Shown piece by piece: positions 35,877 through 44,344 of a DNA stretch of 64,000 nt (within the stretch, counting starts at the first letter, position 1; each line of letters begins with the position of its first letter). The translations under genes were made by a program, and so were the position numbers. Origin of the DNA: Pseudomonadota bacterium (GTDB taxonomy: Bacteria > Pseudomonadota > Alphaproteobacteria > Acetobacterales > Acetobacteraceae). Below the pieces are notes generated by a model. That model was not told the DNA's origin, did not search any database, and worked only from the letters and a program-made list of their open reading frames with translations. The DNA lies in NCBI GenBank assembly GCA_021809435.1, contig JAKBAD010000001.1:62001-126000 (forward strand). Reading direction: 5' to 3'.

Positions 35877-36532
35877 CCCCGCTCGGCGCAGGGGCACAGC
35901 GCCTCGCATCCGGCCATGAACAGATCGACCGCCTGGGTGATGCGCTGGGCCAGCGCGGCGCGCGAGGGCGGCGTGTGAAACCCCAGCAACATGCCAATAT
36001 GGAATTCGCCGATGGCCATGCCCACCAGCATGTTCACTAGCTCCTTGCTGCTGGGAAAGCCGGGCGGGGGCTCGTGCATGGGCAGGCGGGCCGAGGTCAG
36101 CAGCGCCTCGGTCAGTTGGGTTTTGGCCTTGAGCATATGGCGGCGCAAAAACTGCCGGCCCAATTCCGGGCCGCGGGAAAATTCGGCCATGAACAGGCGG
36201 GTGAGCGCGATTTGGGGCGGGGCGAGCATGAAGCGGGCCAGGCCGAGCAAATTGGCGATCAGCGCGTCGCGCAGGCTCCAGCCATCTTCGTAGGGGGGGA
36301 GTTCGAGTTGGGTCTGACGGTGGCTGAGCAGGGCCGAGAGCAGCGCGGGCTTGGAGGGGATCAGCTCATAGACGGTCTTCTTCGACATGCCGGCGGCGCG
36401 GGCGACATCGTTCATGGTGGCTTCGTGATAGCCTTTAGAGAGAAACACGGCCTCGGCGGCGGCGAGGAGCTCGGTCAGGCGGGGCGGCTCGGGTGAAACG
36501 CTGGCGCGCGGACGGCGGGGGGATGCTGACAT
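35852..36532 (-). CDS. TetR-family transcriptional regulator
   Basis: A 226-residue regulator. The N-terminal helix-turn-helix is at about 18-64: AAEAVFLSKGYHEATMNDVA then AGMSKKTVYELIPSKPALL. The C-terminal ligand domain is diverged, as usual. It is divergent from an RND efflux operon with a 108-bp spacer containing an inverted repeat, so it almost certainly controls that operon. Its last 25 bases overlap the 3' end of moaA on the other strand. Confidence 0.94.
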   Translation of the reverse strand: MSASPRRPRASVSPEPPRLTELLAAAEAVFLSKGYHEATMNDVARAAGMSKKTVYELIPSKPALLSALLSHRQTQLELPPYEDGWSLRDALIANLLGLARFMLAPPQIALTRLFMAEFSRGPELGRQFLRRHMLKAKTQLTEALLTSARLPMHEPPPGFPSSKELVNMLVGMAIGEFHIGMLLGFHTPPSRAALAQRITQAVDLFMAGCEALCPCAERGQPPVADI

Positions 36533-36569
36533 GGGCCTGTTTTAAAAGCAGCGTTGAGAAACCCGCAAG

Positions 36570-36596
36570 TTTTTATTGGAATGGTTTTAATAAAAA
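36570..36596. promoter_or_regulatory. candidate TetR operator
   Basis: A perfect 8-bp inverted repeat, TTTTTATT (36570-36577) and AATAAAAA (36589-36596), with an 11-base spacer. It lies in the middle of the tetR-efflux divergent gap. The surrounding 60 bases are much richer in A and T than the rest of the window. The call rests on symmetry and location. Confidence 0.45.
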
Positions 36597-36640
36597 AGAC
36601 ACGCTTGACGTATGGGAGAAATGATCTTACCTCGGGAGGC

Positions 36641-38140
36641 ATGAAACCAACGGGTTTCCATTTTTCGTTCTCGACGCCGGTTCTGGCGCTGGCCCTCGCG
36701 GGCTGTGCCGTGGGGCCGGATTTTCACGCCCCCAAGGCGCCCGCTGTCCCCTTGACCGCCGATCCCCTGCCCGCGCGCACCGCGCAGGCGGGCGGCGTGG
36801 CTCAGGGGTTTGCGCAAGGCGCCGATATTGAAGGGGATTGGTGGCACCTGTTCCAGAGTCCGGCGCTCGATGCGCTGCTCAAGCAGGGGCTTGCCAACAG
36901 CCCGACCTTGGCGGCCGCCCAGCAGAATTTGGTGCTGGCCGAGGAGCAAGTGCGCGAGGGGGAGGGCGCGCTGCTGCCGACGATCAGTATCTCGGGCAAT
37001 TATCAGCACCAGGTAGCCTCGACCGCCGCCACCGCCGCCTTTGGCAATCCGCCCTCTAAAAATCCTTTTTCCGCCTACACGCTGTATCAGGGGAGCATCG
37101 GTGTCAGCTATGACATCGACCTGTTCGGCCGCGCGCGCCGGGGCATTGAGCAGCAGGAAGCGCTCGCCCAATATCAGCGTGAGGAGTTGGAGGCGGCGTA
37201 TCTGAGCCTCACCGGTAATTTGGTGCAGGCGGCCGTGCTCGATGCCCAGTACCATGACGAGATCGTGGCGACGCAAAAGATCATCGCCGATGAAGCCAGG
37301 ATGCTGGCCATTGTGCAGGCGCAAGTGGCTGACGGCGCGGCCGCCCCCGCCGCCGCCTTGCAGCAACAGGCCGCCTTGGCCCAGCAGCAGGCCGCCCTGC
37401 CGCCGCTGCAAGCCGCGCTGGCCGCCGAGCGCAATCAGATCGCGGCCTATGTCGGCGCGTTTCCAGGCGCTTTCCATGAACAGGATTTCACGCTGGCCAG
37501 CCTGACCCTGCCGGCCAACGTGCCGGTCAGCGTGCCCTCGCAAATTCTTCTGCAGCGCCCCGACATCCGTGCCGCCACCGCCACCCTGCACGCCGACACC
37601 GCCGCCGTGGGTGTGGCCGATGCCAATATGCTGCCCCAGATCACCCTCTCGGGCGATATTGGCCATGAGGCGATCAACACCGCCACGCTTTTCACCCCCC
37701 AAACGCTGCTGTGGAGCGTGATGGCGGGGGTTACCCAGCCAATTTTCGAAGGCGGTATTCTAAGCGCTCAGCGCAAGGAAGCCATCGCCACCATGAAGGC
37801 CGCGGGGGCGCAATATCAGGCGACCGTGGTCAGCGCTTTCCAAAATGTCGCCGATGCCCTGAGCGCGCTGGAGACCGACGCCGCCGAGGTGGCCGCGGCC
37901 GATGCCGCCAGCACGGCCGCCGCGCGCTCGCTCGCCGTGACCGAGGCGCAGTATAAGTTGGGCGGCCAACCGCTGACTGCCGTGCTGAACGCCCAGGTGA
38001 GCGCCGAGAGCGCCCAGATCAACGATATCAAGGCGCGCGCGGCCCGGCTCTCAGATACCGCCGCGCTGTATGTGGCGATGGGGGGCGGCTGGTGGCACCG
38101 CCAAGACGTGAACCAGAAATGTTGCGGGTTGATCCCATGA
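36641..38140 (+). CDS. RND efflux outer-membrane factor (NodT/OprM type lipoprotein)
   Basis: A 499-residue TolC-like outer-membrane channel. The signal peptide ends in the lipobox LAGC (Cys at residue 22) followed by AVGPDFHAP, the standard start of the NodT family. Two internally homologous halves each carry long periplasmic helices, for example LANSPTLAAAQQNLVLAEEQ and LAVTEAQYKLGGQPLTAVLNAQ. It is the first gene of the operon, an order that differs from the more common adaptor-pump-channel. The ATG at 36641 follows GGGAGGC very closely. Confidence 0.92.
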   Translation: MKPTGFHFSFSTPVLALALAGCAVGPDFHAPKAPAVPLTADPLPARTAQAGGVAQGFAQGADIEGDWWHLFQSPALDALLKQGLANSPTLAAAQQNLVLAEEQVREGEGALLPTISISGNYQHQVASTAATAAFGNPPSKNPFSAYTLYQGSIGVSYDIDLFGRARRGIEQQEALAQYQREELEAAYLSLTGNLVQAAVLDAQYHDEIVATQKIIADEARMLAIVQAQVADGAAAPAAALQQQAALAQQQAALPPLQAALAAERNQIAAYVGAFPGAFHEQDFTLASLTLPANVPVSVPSQILLQRPDIRAATATLHADTAAVGVADANMLPQITLSGDIGHEAINTATLFTPQTLLWSVMAGVTQPIFEGGILSAQRKEAIATMKAAGAQYQATVVSAFQNVADALSALETDAAEVAAADAASTAAARSLAVTEAQYKLGGQPLTAVLNAQVSAESAQINDIKARAARLSDTAALYVAMGGGWWHRQDVNQKCCGLIP

Positions 38141-38159
38141 TGATGGGCGGGGTTTGAGC

Positions 38160-39311
38160 ATGGCGGTAAGTGCGAAAAAACGGATGATCGTGATGCTCGC
38201 GGTCGTTGGTGGGTTGTTTGGCCTCGTGTTCGGGTTTGGCACCTTCAAGTCGGTGATGATCGCGAAATTCCTCAAGGGCTTCGCCAATGCCGAGCCGACG
38301 GTCGCGGCCATGGTCGCTCAGACATCGAGCTGGCAACCCCAGATCAGCGCGGTCGGCACCCTCACCGCCGTGCAGGGCGCGACGCTCGCCCCCGAAATCG
38401 CCGGCACGGTCGAGGCGATCAATTTCGACTCCGGCCAGCTGGTGCAAAAAGGCGCGCTGCTGGTGAGCTTGCGCCAAAACGCCCTGCCCGATCAGCTGGC
38501 CGAGCTCCAGGCTCAGGCGAAGCTCGACCAGATCAACCTGGCCCGCGACCTCAAGCAGTTCGCCGCTCAGGCGGTGTCGCGCGCGCAGATCGACACCGAC
38601 CGCGCGACGCTCGAGGCCGCCAACGCCCAGGTGAAGGCCCAACAGGCGCTGCTCGACCAGACGCTGATCCGCGCGCCCTTCGCGGGGCGGCTGGGCATTC
38701 GCAATGTCAATCCGGGCGAATATGTCTCGCCCGGCACGGGGCTGGTGACGCTGACCCAACTCAACCCGGTTTACGCCGATTTCTATTTGCCCCAGCAGGA
38801 TGTGAGCGCGGTGAGCGTTGGCCAGACGGTGAAGGTGACCGTGGATACCTATGCGGGCCAGAGCTTTACCGGCACCGTCTCCGCCATTGATTCGGCCGTT
38901 GATCAGGCGACCCGCTCGATCCGCGTGCGCGCGACCATCGATAACAAGGCGCTGAAGCTGGTGCCTGGCATGTTTGCCCAGGTGAGCGTGGCCAGCGGCG
39001 CGCCCGCCACCCACATCACGCTGCCGCAGGCGGCCATTACCTATAACCCTTATGGCGACACGGTCTATGTGCTCACCCCCCACGCCCCCGCGCCGGGCGC
39101 GGTGACCAGCGGGCCGAGCTATCTGGCGACCCAGGTGTTCGTGCAGCTTGGCGACACGCGCGGCGACCAGGTGGCGGTGCTGTCGGGCATTAAACCCGGC
39201 GACATGGTGGTGACCGCCGGGCAGATGAAGCTGCATAACGGCTCGCTGGTGATGGTGAACAACGCGATCGAGCCCGCCGACAACCCCGCCCCCACCCCGC
39301 CCAACGAATAA
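38160..39311 (+). CDS. RND efflux periplasmic adaptor
   Basis: A 383-residue membrane-fusion protein. An N-terminal anchor (about 10-28) is followed by a linker, the first lipoyl half (VGTLTAVQGATLAPEIAGTV), a short coiled-coil hairpin, the second lipoyl half (IRAPFAGRLGIRNVNPGEYV), a beta-barrel and a membrane-proximal domain. It joins the inner-membrane pump to the outer-membrane channel. The ATG at 38160 is used; a TTG six bases earlier is less likely. The gap to the channel gene is 19 bases. Confidence 0.93.
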   Translation: MAVSAKKRMIVMLAVVGGLFGLVFGFGTFKSVMIAKFLKGFANAEPTVAAMVAQTSSWQPQISAVGTLTAVQGATLAPEIAGTVEAINFDSGQLVQKGALLVSLRQNALPDQLAELQAQAKLDQINLARDLKQFAAQAVSRAQIDTDRATLEAANAQVKAQQALLDQTLIRAPFAGRLGIRNVNPGEYVSPGTGLVTLTQLNPVYADFYLPQQDVSAVSVGQTVKVTVDTYAGQSFTGTVSAIDSAVDQATRSIRVRATIDNKALKLVPGMFAQVSVASGAPATHITLPQAAITYNPYGDTVYVLTPHAPAPGAVTSGPSYLATQVFVQLGDTRGDQVAVLSGIKPGDMVVTAGQMKLHNGSLVMVNNAIEPADNPAPTPPNE

Positions 39312-39324
39312 GGGGCTAAGCCAG

Positions 39325-42300
39325 ATGAAGCGCTTTACCGATCTGTTCATCAGCCGGCCGGTGCTCTCGGTGGCCGTGAGCGTGCTCATCCTCGTGCTCG
39401 GCCTGCGCGCGGTGGGCACGTTGCCAGTGCAGCAATTTCCGCAAACCGAAAACGCCACCATCACCATCACCACCACCTATCCGGGCGCGGCGCCCGACAC
39501 GGTGGCGGGCTTCGTGACCACGCCCATTGAGCAGGCGGTCGCGCAGGTGAACGGCATTGACTACATGACCTCGCAAAGCCTGCCCAGCCAGTCGGTCATC
39601 ACGGTCAATCTCATCCTCAATCACAACCCCGATGCCGCGCTGACCGAAATTCAGGCTCAGGTGAATTCGGTGCTCTCGCAATTGCCCACCGGTACCCAGC
39701 AGCCAGTCATCACGCTGCAAATCGGTCAGCAGGTGGATGCGATGTATATTGCTTTCCGCTCCGACCAGCTGACGCCCAACCAGATCACCGATTACGTGTC
39801 GCGTGTCGCCCAGCCGGCCTTGCAGGCCGTGCCCGGTGTGCAGACGGCGGAAATTCTGGGGGAGCAGAATTTCGCCATGCGCATCTGGCTCGATCCCGCC
39901 AAGCTCGCGGCCTATGGCCTCACCGCCACCGATGTATGGAATGCGCTGGCGGCCAATAATTTCATCGCCGCGCTGGGCAACACCAAGGGCGAGACCACGC
40001 AGATCACGCTGGTGGCCTCGACGGAGCTGCATTCGGCGGATGCGTTCAAGCAACTCATCATCAAGCAGCAAAACGGCGCCATTGTACGGCTCAGGGATGT
40101 GGCGTCGGTCGAATTGGGCAGTGACACCTATGAGCAAGATGTCAGTTTTGACAACAAGCCGGGCATTTATGTGGGCATCAAGGTTGCCCCTGACGCCAAC
40201 CTGCTCAATGTCATAGGCGGTGTACGCAAGGTGTTTCCGAGTGTGGAAGCCTCGCTCCCCACCGGGCTGGCGGCGACCATTGTCTATGACAGTACCGATT
40301 TCGTGCATGCCTCGATCCGTGAGGTGGTGGAGGCGCTGGGTGAGGCGCTGGGCATTGTCACGCTGGTGGTGTTCGCCTTTTTAGGCTCGCCGCGCTCGGT
40401 GCTCATTCCGGTGGTGGCGATTCCGCTGTCGCTGATCGGGGCGTTCGCCATGATGGCGGTGCTGGGGTTCTCGATCAATCTGCTGACGCTGCTGGCGCTG
40501 GTTTTGGCCATTGGGCTGGTGGTCGATGACGCCATCATCGTGGTCGAGAATGTCAACCGCCATCTGGATTTGGGGGAAACGCCGCTGATGGCGGCACGCC
40601 AGGCGGCTGGCGAACTGGCCGGCCCGATTGTCGCCATGACCGTGGTGTTGATCGCGGTTTATGTGCCCATTGGCTTCCAATCCGGGCTTACCGGCGCATT
40701 GTTCACCGAGTTTGCTTTCACGCTGGCTGGGTCGGTGACCATTTCCGCGATTGTCGCGCTCACCCTCACGCCCATGCTCTCATCACGGTTTTTGCGGCAT
40801 ATCGACCGTGAGCAGCCCAATTGGGAAGGGCGGATGATCTCGACCATCGACCATATTTTCGAGGTCGTTCACAAGCGCTACACCAGGGCGCTGGGCTTGA
40901 GCCTGGATACGGTGCCGGTGACCATTGCCTTCGCCGCTATCATTTTGGGGTCCATCTATTTTCTGGCCTCCGGCGCCAAATCCGAACTGGCCCCCATCGA
41001 GGACCAGGGGCTGGTGCTGTTTTCCTCCACCAATGCGCCAGATGCCACGGTGCAAGCCGATGCGGTATGGGACCGCGCGATCAATGCGCGGATTCTCAAA
41101 ACTGATGGCGTGGCGCATACGTTTCAGTTCAACGTGCCTGGGCAGGATTTTCTGGGCGCCGTGCTCAAACCCTGGGGTGAGCGGCCCGACGCCACCACCC
41201 TTCAGACCGAGCTGCAAAACATCGTCAACAGAGACGATCCCGGCCAGCAGGTGGCGGCGTTTCCGTTGCCGCCTCTGCCCGGCTCGCAGGGGTTTCCGGT
41301 GCAGTTCGTCATCAAAACCACCGATGGGTTTGACGCCCTCTATCCCCGCGTCCAGGCGCTCCTGGCGGCCGCCAAGGCCAGCGGCAAGTTCGTGTTTCTC
41401 GACTCAGACCTCAAGCTCGACCAGCCTCAGGCCAGCGTGGTGATCGACCGCGACAAGGCCGCGGCGCTGGGGCTCAACATGAGCCAGATCGGCGCTGCCC
41501 TGGGCGAGGCGCTGGGCGGCGGTTATGTGAATTATTTCGATCTCGATGGCCGGTCCTACAAGGTCATTCCGCAAGTCAACCGCCAGGCGCGGCTCAATGT
41601 GGCTGATCTCAATAACTACTACATCGCCAACATCAACGGCGTGAATGTGCCGCTCTCCTCTGTCGCTCACATCAAAATGACTGTCATCCCCGAGAGCATC
41701 AACCATTTCCAGCAGCAGAATTCAGCGACCATCGAGGGCGTCATCGCGCCCGGCGTGGCGCAGGCCGATGCGCTGGAAACCCTGCAAACCCTGGCCGCGA
41801 AATATCTCTCCCCCGCCGACACGCTCGATTATGGCGGGCAGTTGCGCCAGTATATGCAAACCTCGAACGCTTTCGTGCTGACCTTCATCTTTGCCGTCAT
41901 CATCATTTTTCTGGCGCTCGCCGCCTTGTTCAACTCGTTCCGCGATCCGTTGATCATTCTGGTCAGCGTGCCGATGTCGATCGCGGGGGCACTGATTTTC
42001 ATCTATCTGGGCTTTAATAATCTCAGCCTCAACATTTACACCGAGGTGGGGTTGGTGACGTTGATGGGCTTGGTTTCGAAGCATGGCATCCTGATGGTCG
42101 AGGTCGCCAATGAGGCGCGCCAGACCGGTATGGAGAAGCGCCAGGCCATCGAATACGCCGCCAATATCCGACTGCGCCCGATTTTGATGACCACCGCCGC
42201 CATGGTGCTGGGCGTGGTGCCGCTGATTTTCGCCTCGGGCGCGGGCGCGGCGTCACGCTTTGCCATGGGCACGGTGATCGGCGCCGGGCTCTCGATCGGC

Positions 42301-42384
42301 ACATTGTTCACATTGTTCGTGGTGCCGGCCGTTTATATGCTGCTGGCTGGCGATCATAAGCCCGGCCAGGAAGCAGCCGGCTGA
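39325..42384 (+). CDS. RND multidrug efflux permease
   Basis: A 1019-residue AcrB-type proton-driven pump with 12 membrane segments and two large periplasmic loops. The start MKRFTDLFISRPVLSVAVSV is typical. The proton-relay Asp pair sits in TM4 (IGLVVDDAIIVVENVN) and the matching Lys in TM10 (GLVSKHGILMVEVANE). The loop FQSGLTGALFTEFAFTLAG is conserved. AAGGGG precedes the ATG. With the channel and adaptor it forms a complete tripartite exporter under TetR control; substrates are unknown. Confidence 0.95.
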   Translation: MKRFTDLFISRPVLSVAVSVLILVLGLRAVGTLPVQQFPQTENATITITTTYPGAAPDTVAGFVTTPIEQAVAQVNGIDYMTSQSLPSQSVITVNLILNHNPDAALTEIQAQVNSVLSQLPTGTQQPVITLQIGQQVDAMYIAFRSDQLTPNQITDYVSRVAQPALQAVPGVQTAEILGEQNFAMRIWLDPAKLAAYGLTATDVWNALAANNFIAALGNTKGETTQITLVASTELHSADAFKQLIIKQQNGAIVRLRDVASVELGSDTYEQDVSFDNKPGIYVGIKVAPDANLLNVIGGVRKVFPSVEASLPTGLAATIVYDSTDFVHASIREVVEALGEALGIVTLVVFAFLGSPRSVLIPVVAIPLSLIGAFAMMAVLGFSINLLTLLALVLAIGLVVDDAIIVVENVNRHLDLGETPLMAARQAAGELAGPIVAMTVVLIAVYVPIGFQSGLTGALFTEFAFTLAGSVTISAIVALTLTPMLSSRFLRHIDREQPNWEGRMISTIDHIFEVVHKRYTRALGLSLDTVPVTIAFAAIILGSIYFLASGAKSELAPIEDQGLVLFSSTNAPDATVQADAVWDRAINARILKTDGVAHTFQFNVPGQDFLGAVLKPWGERPDATTLQTELQNIVNRDDPGQQVAAFPLPPLPGSQGFPVQFVIKTTDGFDALYPRVQALLAAAKASGKFVFLDSDLKLDQPQASVVIDRDKAAALGLNMSQIGAALGEALGGGYVNYFDLDGRSYKVIPQVNRQARLNVADLNNYYIANINGVNVPLSSVAHIKMTVIPESINHFQQQNSATIEGVIAPGVAQADALETLQTLAAKYLSPADTLDYGGQLRQYMQTSNAFVLTFIFAVIIIFLALAALFNSFRDPLIILVSVPMSIAGALIFIYLGFNNLSLNIYTEVGLVTLMGLVSKHGILMVEVANEARQTGMEKRQAIEYAANIRLRPILMTTAAMVLGVVPLIFASGAGAASRFAMGTVIGAGLSIGTLFTLFVVPAVYMLLAGDHKPGQEAAG

Positions 42385-42395
42385 TATCGGTGTGG

Positions 42396-42584
42396 TTACA
42401 GCTCCGAGGCGACGCCGCTGAAACTCACCGAAAGGTGCGAGCCAAGTGTGCTGACCGCCCCGACAATGGCCACCGCGATGAGCGCGGCGATGAGCGCATA
42501 TTCAATGGCGGTCACCCCGCGCCGGTCAATGCCCATACGGGTAGCGGCCACGGCGAGGCAGAAGCGCGGAAAGGCAGCAAGCAT
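42396..42584 (-). CDS. Flp-family type IVb pilin, copy 1
   Basis: A 62-residue pilin precursor. The pattern RRGVTAIEYALIAALIAVAIV has the prepilin-peptidase site (Gly, then a Glu five residues later and Tyr after it) and the hydrophobic assembly helix. The C terminus is VSFSGVASEL, shared with the two neighbouring copies. The ATG at 42584 was chosen because the longer frame only extends into the leader. Flp pilins build Tad-type adhesion pili, but no tad, cpa or rcp gene is in the window. Confidence 0.88.
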   Translation of the reverse strand: MLAAFPRFCLAVAATRMGIDRRGVTAIEYALIAALIAVAIVGAVSTLGSHLSVSFSGVASEL

Positions 42585-42610
42585 GGATACGGCTCTCTGT
42601 AAGTTGTGAC

Positions 42611-42692
42611 GAACCGTAAATTTATCCTGCCTAGCGCGGGGGGCGACAAGTCGGGAGTGCGCGATGTCGCCCGTGGGGCGTTTGTGGTTTTT
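42611..42692 (-). repeat. duplicated leader, upstream of Flp copy 1
   Basis: This 82-bp stretch matches the region upstream of Flp copy 2 (43039-43122) in blocks. On the plus strand the shared words are GAACCGT, TTATC, AAGTCGGGA, GATGT, CCGTGGGG and TTGTGGTTTTT, in the same order and similar spacing. The conserved words probably contain shared promoter or leader elements. Confidence 0.6.
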
Positions 42693-42797
42693 AGCTGTGC
42701 GCGGTGAAGGGGTTAGAGTGGATGACATCAAATTACCCCGCCTCGCGGGGCGCTCTGGTGTCTGAATCCGTCTCTAGTGTCAGCTAAAACAATGTTG

Positions 42798-42826
42798 GAC
42801 GGTTTTTCATCATATGAAAAACCGTC
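42798..42826 (-). terminator. perfect hairpin after Flp copy 2
   Basis: GACGGTTTTTCAT pairs perfectly with ATGAAAAACCGTC around a CAT loop (13 bp). It touches the last base of the Flp copy 2 stop codon. It may end the transcript of copy 2 and so separate copy 1, which has its own leader. The U tract is inside the stem rather than after it. Confidence 0.55.
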
Positions 42827-43014
42827 TATAATTCAGAAGCAACCTGGCCGAAGCTCGAGGCCAGGGAGCCGCCGATGGATTTCGCGCCTCCCACGACGGC
42901 CACGACCATGACAGCCGCGATGATTGCATATTCGAGAGACGTTACCGCGCGCCGGTCAAGACCCAAGCGGGCGGTGGCCATGGCCAGGCGGGTACGCAAG
43001 AGGGAAACAAGCAT
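42826..43014 (-). CDS. Flp-family type IVb pilin, copy 2
   Basis: A 62-residue pilin precursor with DRRAVTSLEYAIIAAVMVVAV followed by VGGAKSIGGSLASSFGQVASEL. The Gly usually found at -1 of the cleavage site is Ala here (RRA-V-T), as in copy 3 but unlike copy 1 (RRG-V-T). The ATG at 43014 is used; a GTG at 43020 would add two residues. The middle gene of the tandem triplet. Confidence 0.85.
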   Translation of the reverse strand: MLVSLLRTRLAMATARLGLDRRAVTSLEYAIIAAVMVVAVVGGAKSIGGSLASSFGQVASEL

Positions 43015-43038
43015 AAGCACAGCTCACAAAATAAAAAT

Positions 43039-43122
43039 GAACCGTCAGCTTATCTTGTTGGTGCCAAGGCGGCGCAAGTCGGGAAAGTCTGATGTTTACC
43101 GTGGGGTGATTGTGGTTTTTTC
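43039..43122 (-). repeat. duplicated leader, upstream of Flp copy 2
   Basis: The second copy of the leader described at 42611-42692, with the same ordered sequence words. It ends 11 bases before the end of Flp copy 3. The region upstream of copy 3 (43322-43400) shows only weak similarity (AAATTTGCC..GCGCGGGG). Confidence 0.6.
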
Positions 43123-43132
43123 GCCCGAAACG

Positions 43133-43321
43133 TCAGAGTTCGGAAGCGACCTGGTTGAAGGTGACGCTCAGCGAGGGGCCGATCGTTTTCGCCCCTCCAA
43201 AAACGGCCACGGCCATGACAGCGGCAATGATTGCGTATTCAATGGCGGTGACCGCGCGGCGGTCAGCCCGCAGCATGTGTGCGAGCATGGGTAATCTGGT
43301 CAGCAGATAAGAGATCAGCAT
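43133..43321 (-). CDS. Flp-family type IVb pilin, copy 3
   Basis: A 62-residue pilin precursor, DRRAVTAIEYAIIAAVMAVAV then FGGAKTIGPSLSVTFNQVASEL. The ATG at 43321 is the only sensible start. By gene order it is the promoter-proximal copy. The 266 bp between it and radC hold an inverted repeat matching a CtrA site (43542-43562) and otherwise nothing I recognise. Confidence 0.88.
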   Translation of the reverse strand: MLISYLLTRLPMLAHMLRADRRAVTAIEYAIIAAVMAVAVFGGAKTIGPSLSVTFNQVASEL

Positions 43322-43541
43322 GTGGCTGTACCTATCGGGTAATGTTTATCAACTCATAAATTTGCCAGCGCGGGGTCTGCCACCTTAACGTCCTGCAACC
43401 GCCCTGGCTATTTATTGTTCATTGCAAGCCGCTGGCCGGTCGTGGGCGCCGGTCCTGCCAAGGCTCTAGGCGCGGGTTGGATGTGTGACAAGGGAATGGA
43501 GCCTGACATTTCCGTGAGGGGGATAAAGTATCTGTGAGCGA

Positions 43542-43562
43542 GGTTTAAGCTTTTCTTAAACC
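43542..43562. promoter_or_regulatory. perfect CtrA-type site upstream of radC
   Basis: The palindrome GGTTTAAG-CTTTT-CTTAAACC contains TTAA (43545-43548), seven bases, TTAA (43556-43559), an exact match to the TTAA-N7-TTAA box of the cell-cycle regulator CtrA known from Caulobacter and relatives. It is 26 bases before the radC ATG and about 220 bases from the first Flp gene. CtrA itself is not in the window, so function is inferred. Confidence 0.5.
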
Positions 43563-43588
43563 TGAAGTCGTGGCACGTTTGGCGTGTT

Positions 43589-44344
43589 ATGCGTGATAAA
43601 CGTGCAATTAATGGTTTTGCCGATGCTTCGGTGCCCGCTTCCCTCTCCCCCGAAATCCGGCCCGAGCGTCCGGCGGTCGGGGTGGAGGGGCATCGCGCGC
43701 GGCTGCGTCAGCGCCTGCTGGCCGCCGGCCCCGAGGCCCTGGCCGAGCACGAGCTGATTGAAATGGTGCTGTTTCTGGCTTTGCCCCGGCGTGATACCAA
43801 ACCCATCGCCCGCGAGTTGCTGGCGCGGTTTGGCTCGTTCGGCAATGTCATTTCGGCCAGCGTGGCCGAACTGCTGCAAACCGAAGGCCTGGGCGAGGCC
43901 GGGGTGGCGGCGCTCAAAATCGTGCAGGCCGCGGGCCAGAAGCTGGCCAAGGCCGAGGTGCTCTACCGCCCCGTGCTCTCCAACTGGGACCGGTTGATGG
44001 AATATCTCCAGGCCGTGCTGGCGCGCGAGAAGGTCGAACAATTCAGGGTTCTGTTTCTCGATAACCGCAACCGCCTGCTGGCCGATGTGCCCCAAGCCAA
44101 GGGTACGGTAAACCACACGCCTGTTTATCCGCGCGAAGTGGTGAAGCGCGCGCTCGAATTGCACGCCACCGCCATGATTTTGGTGCACAACCACCCCAGC
44201 GGCGACCCCTCTCCGTCGGAAGACGACATTGTCATGACCAAGGAGATCAAGCGCGCCGCCCAGGCCTTGTCGATCGTGCTGCACGACCATGTCATCGTCG
44301 GCAACGGCACTTGGCTCAGCTTCAGGAAGGCGGGGTTTTTATGA
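43589..44344 (+). CDS. radC: RadC-family JAB-domain protein
   Basis: A 251-residue protein. The N-terminal helix-hairpin-helix region includes HELIEMVLFLALPRRDTKPIA (in two parts) and FGSFGNVISA. The C-terminal JAB1/MPN metalloprotease-like domain has the metal motif VHNHPSGDPSPSEDD (about 200-214) with an upstream Glu. Despite the name, a direct repair role is not proven. The ATG at 43589 follows the CtrA-like palindrome closely. Its 3' end overlaps the convergent methyltransferase by six bases. Confidence 0.94.
   Translation: MRDKRAINGFADASVPASLSPEIRPERPAVGVEGHRARLRQRLLAAGPEALAEHELIEMVLFLALPRRDTKPIARELLARFGSFGNVISASVAELLQTEGLGEAGVAALKIVQAAGQKLAKAEVLYRPVLSNWDRLMEYLQAVLAREKVEQFRVLFLDNRNRLLADVPQAKGTVNHTPVYPREVVKRALELHATAMILVHNHPSGDPSPSEDDIVMTKEIKRAAQALSIVLHDHVIVGNGTWLSFRKAGFL

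Noticed and set aside
43050-43080. TGGCAC before Flp copy 2 as a possible sigma-54 promoter
   Set aside because: No TTGC element follows at the required distance, and the other copies do not share it.
43322-43541. Possible small RNA gene between the Flp cluster and radC
   Set aside because: The stretch has some local pairing, but no recognisable RNA family, promoter pair or terminator.
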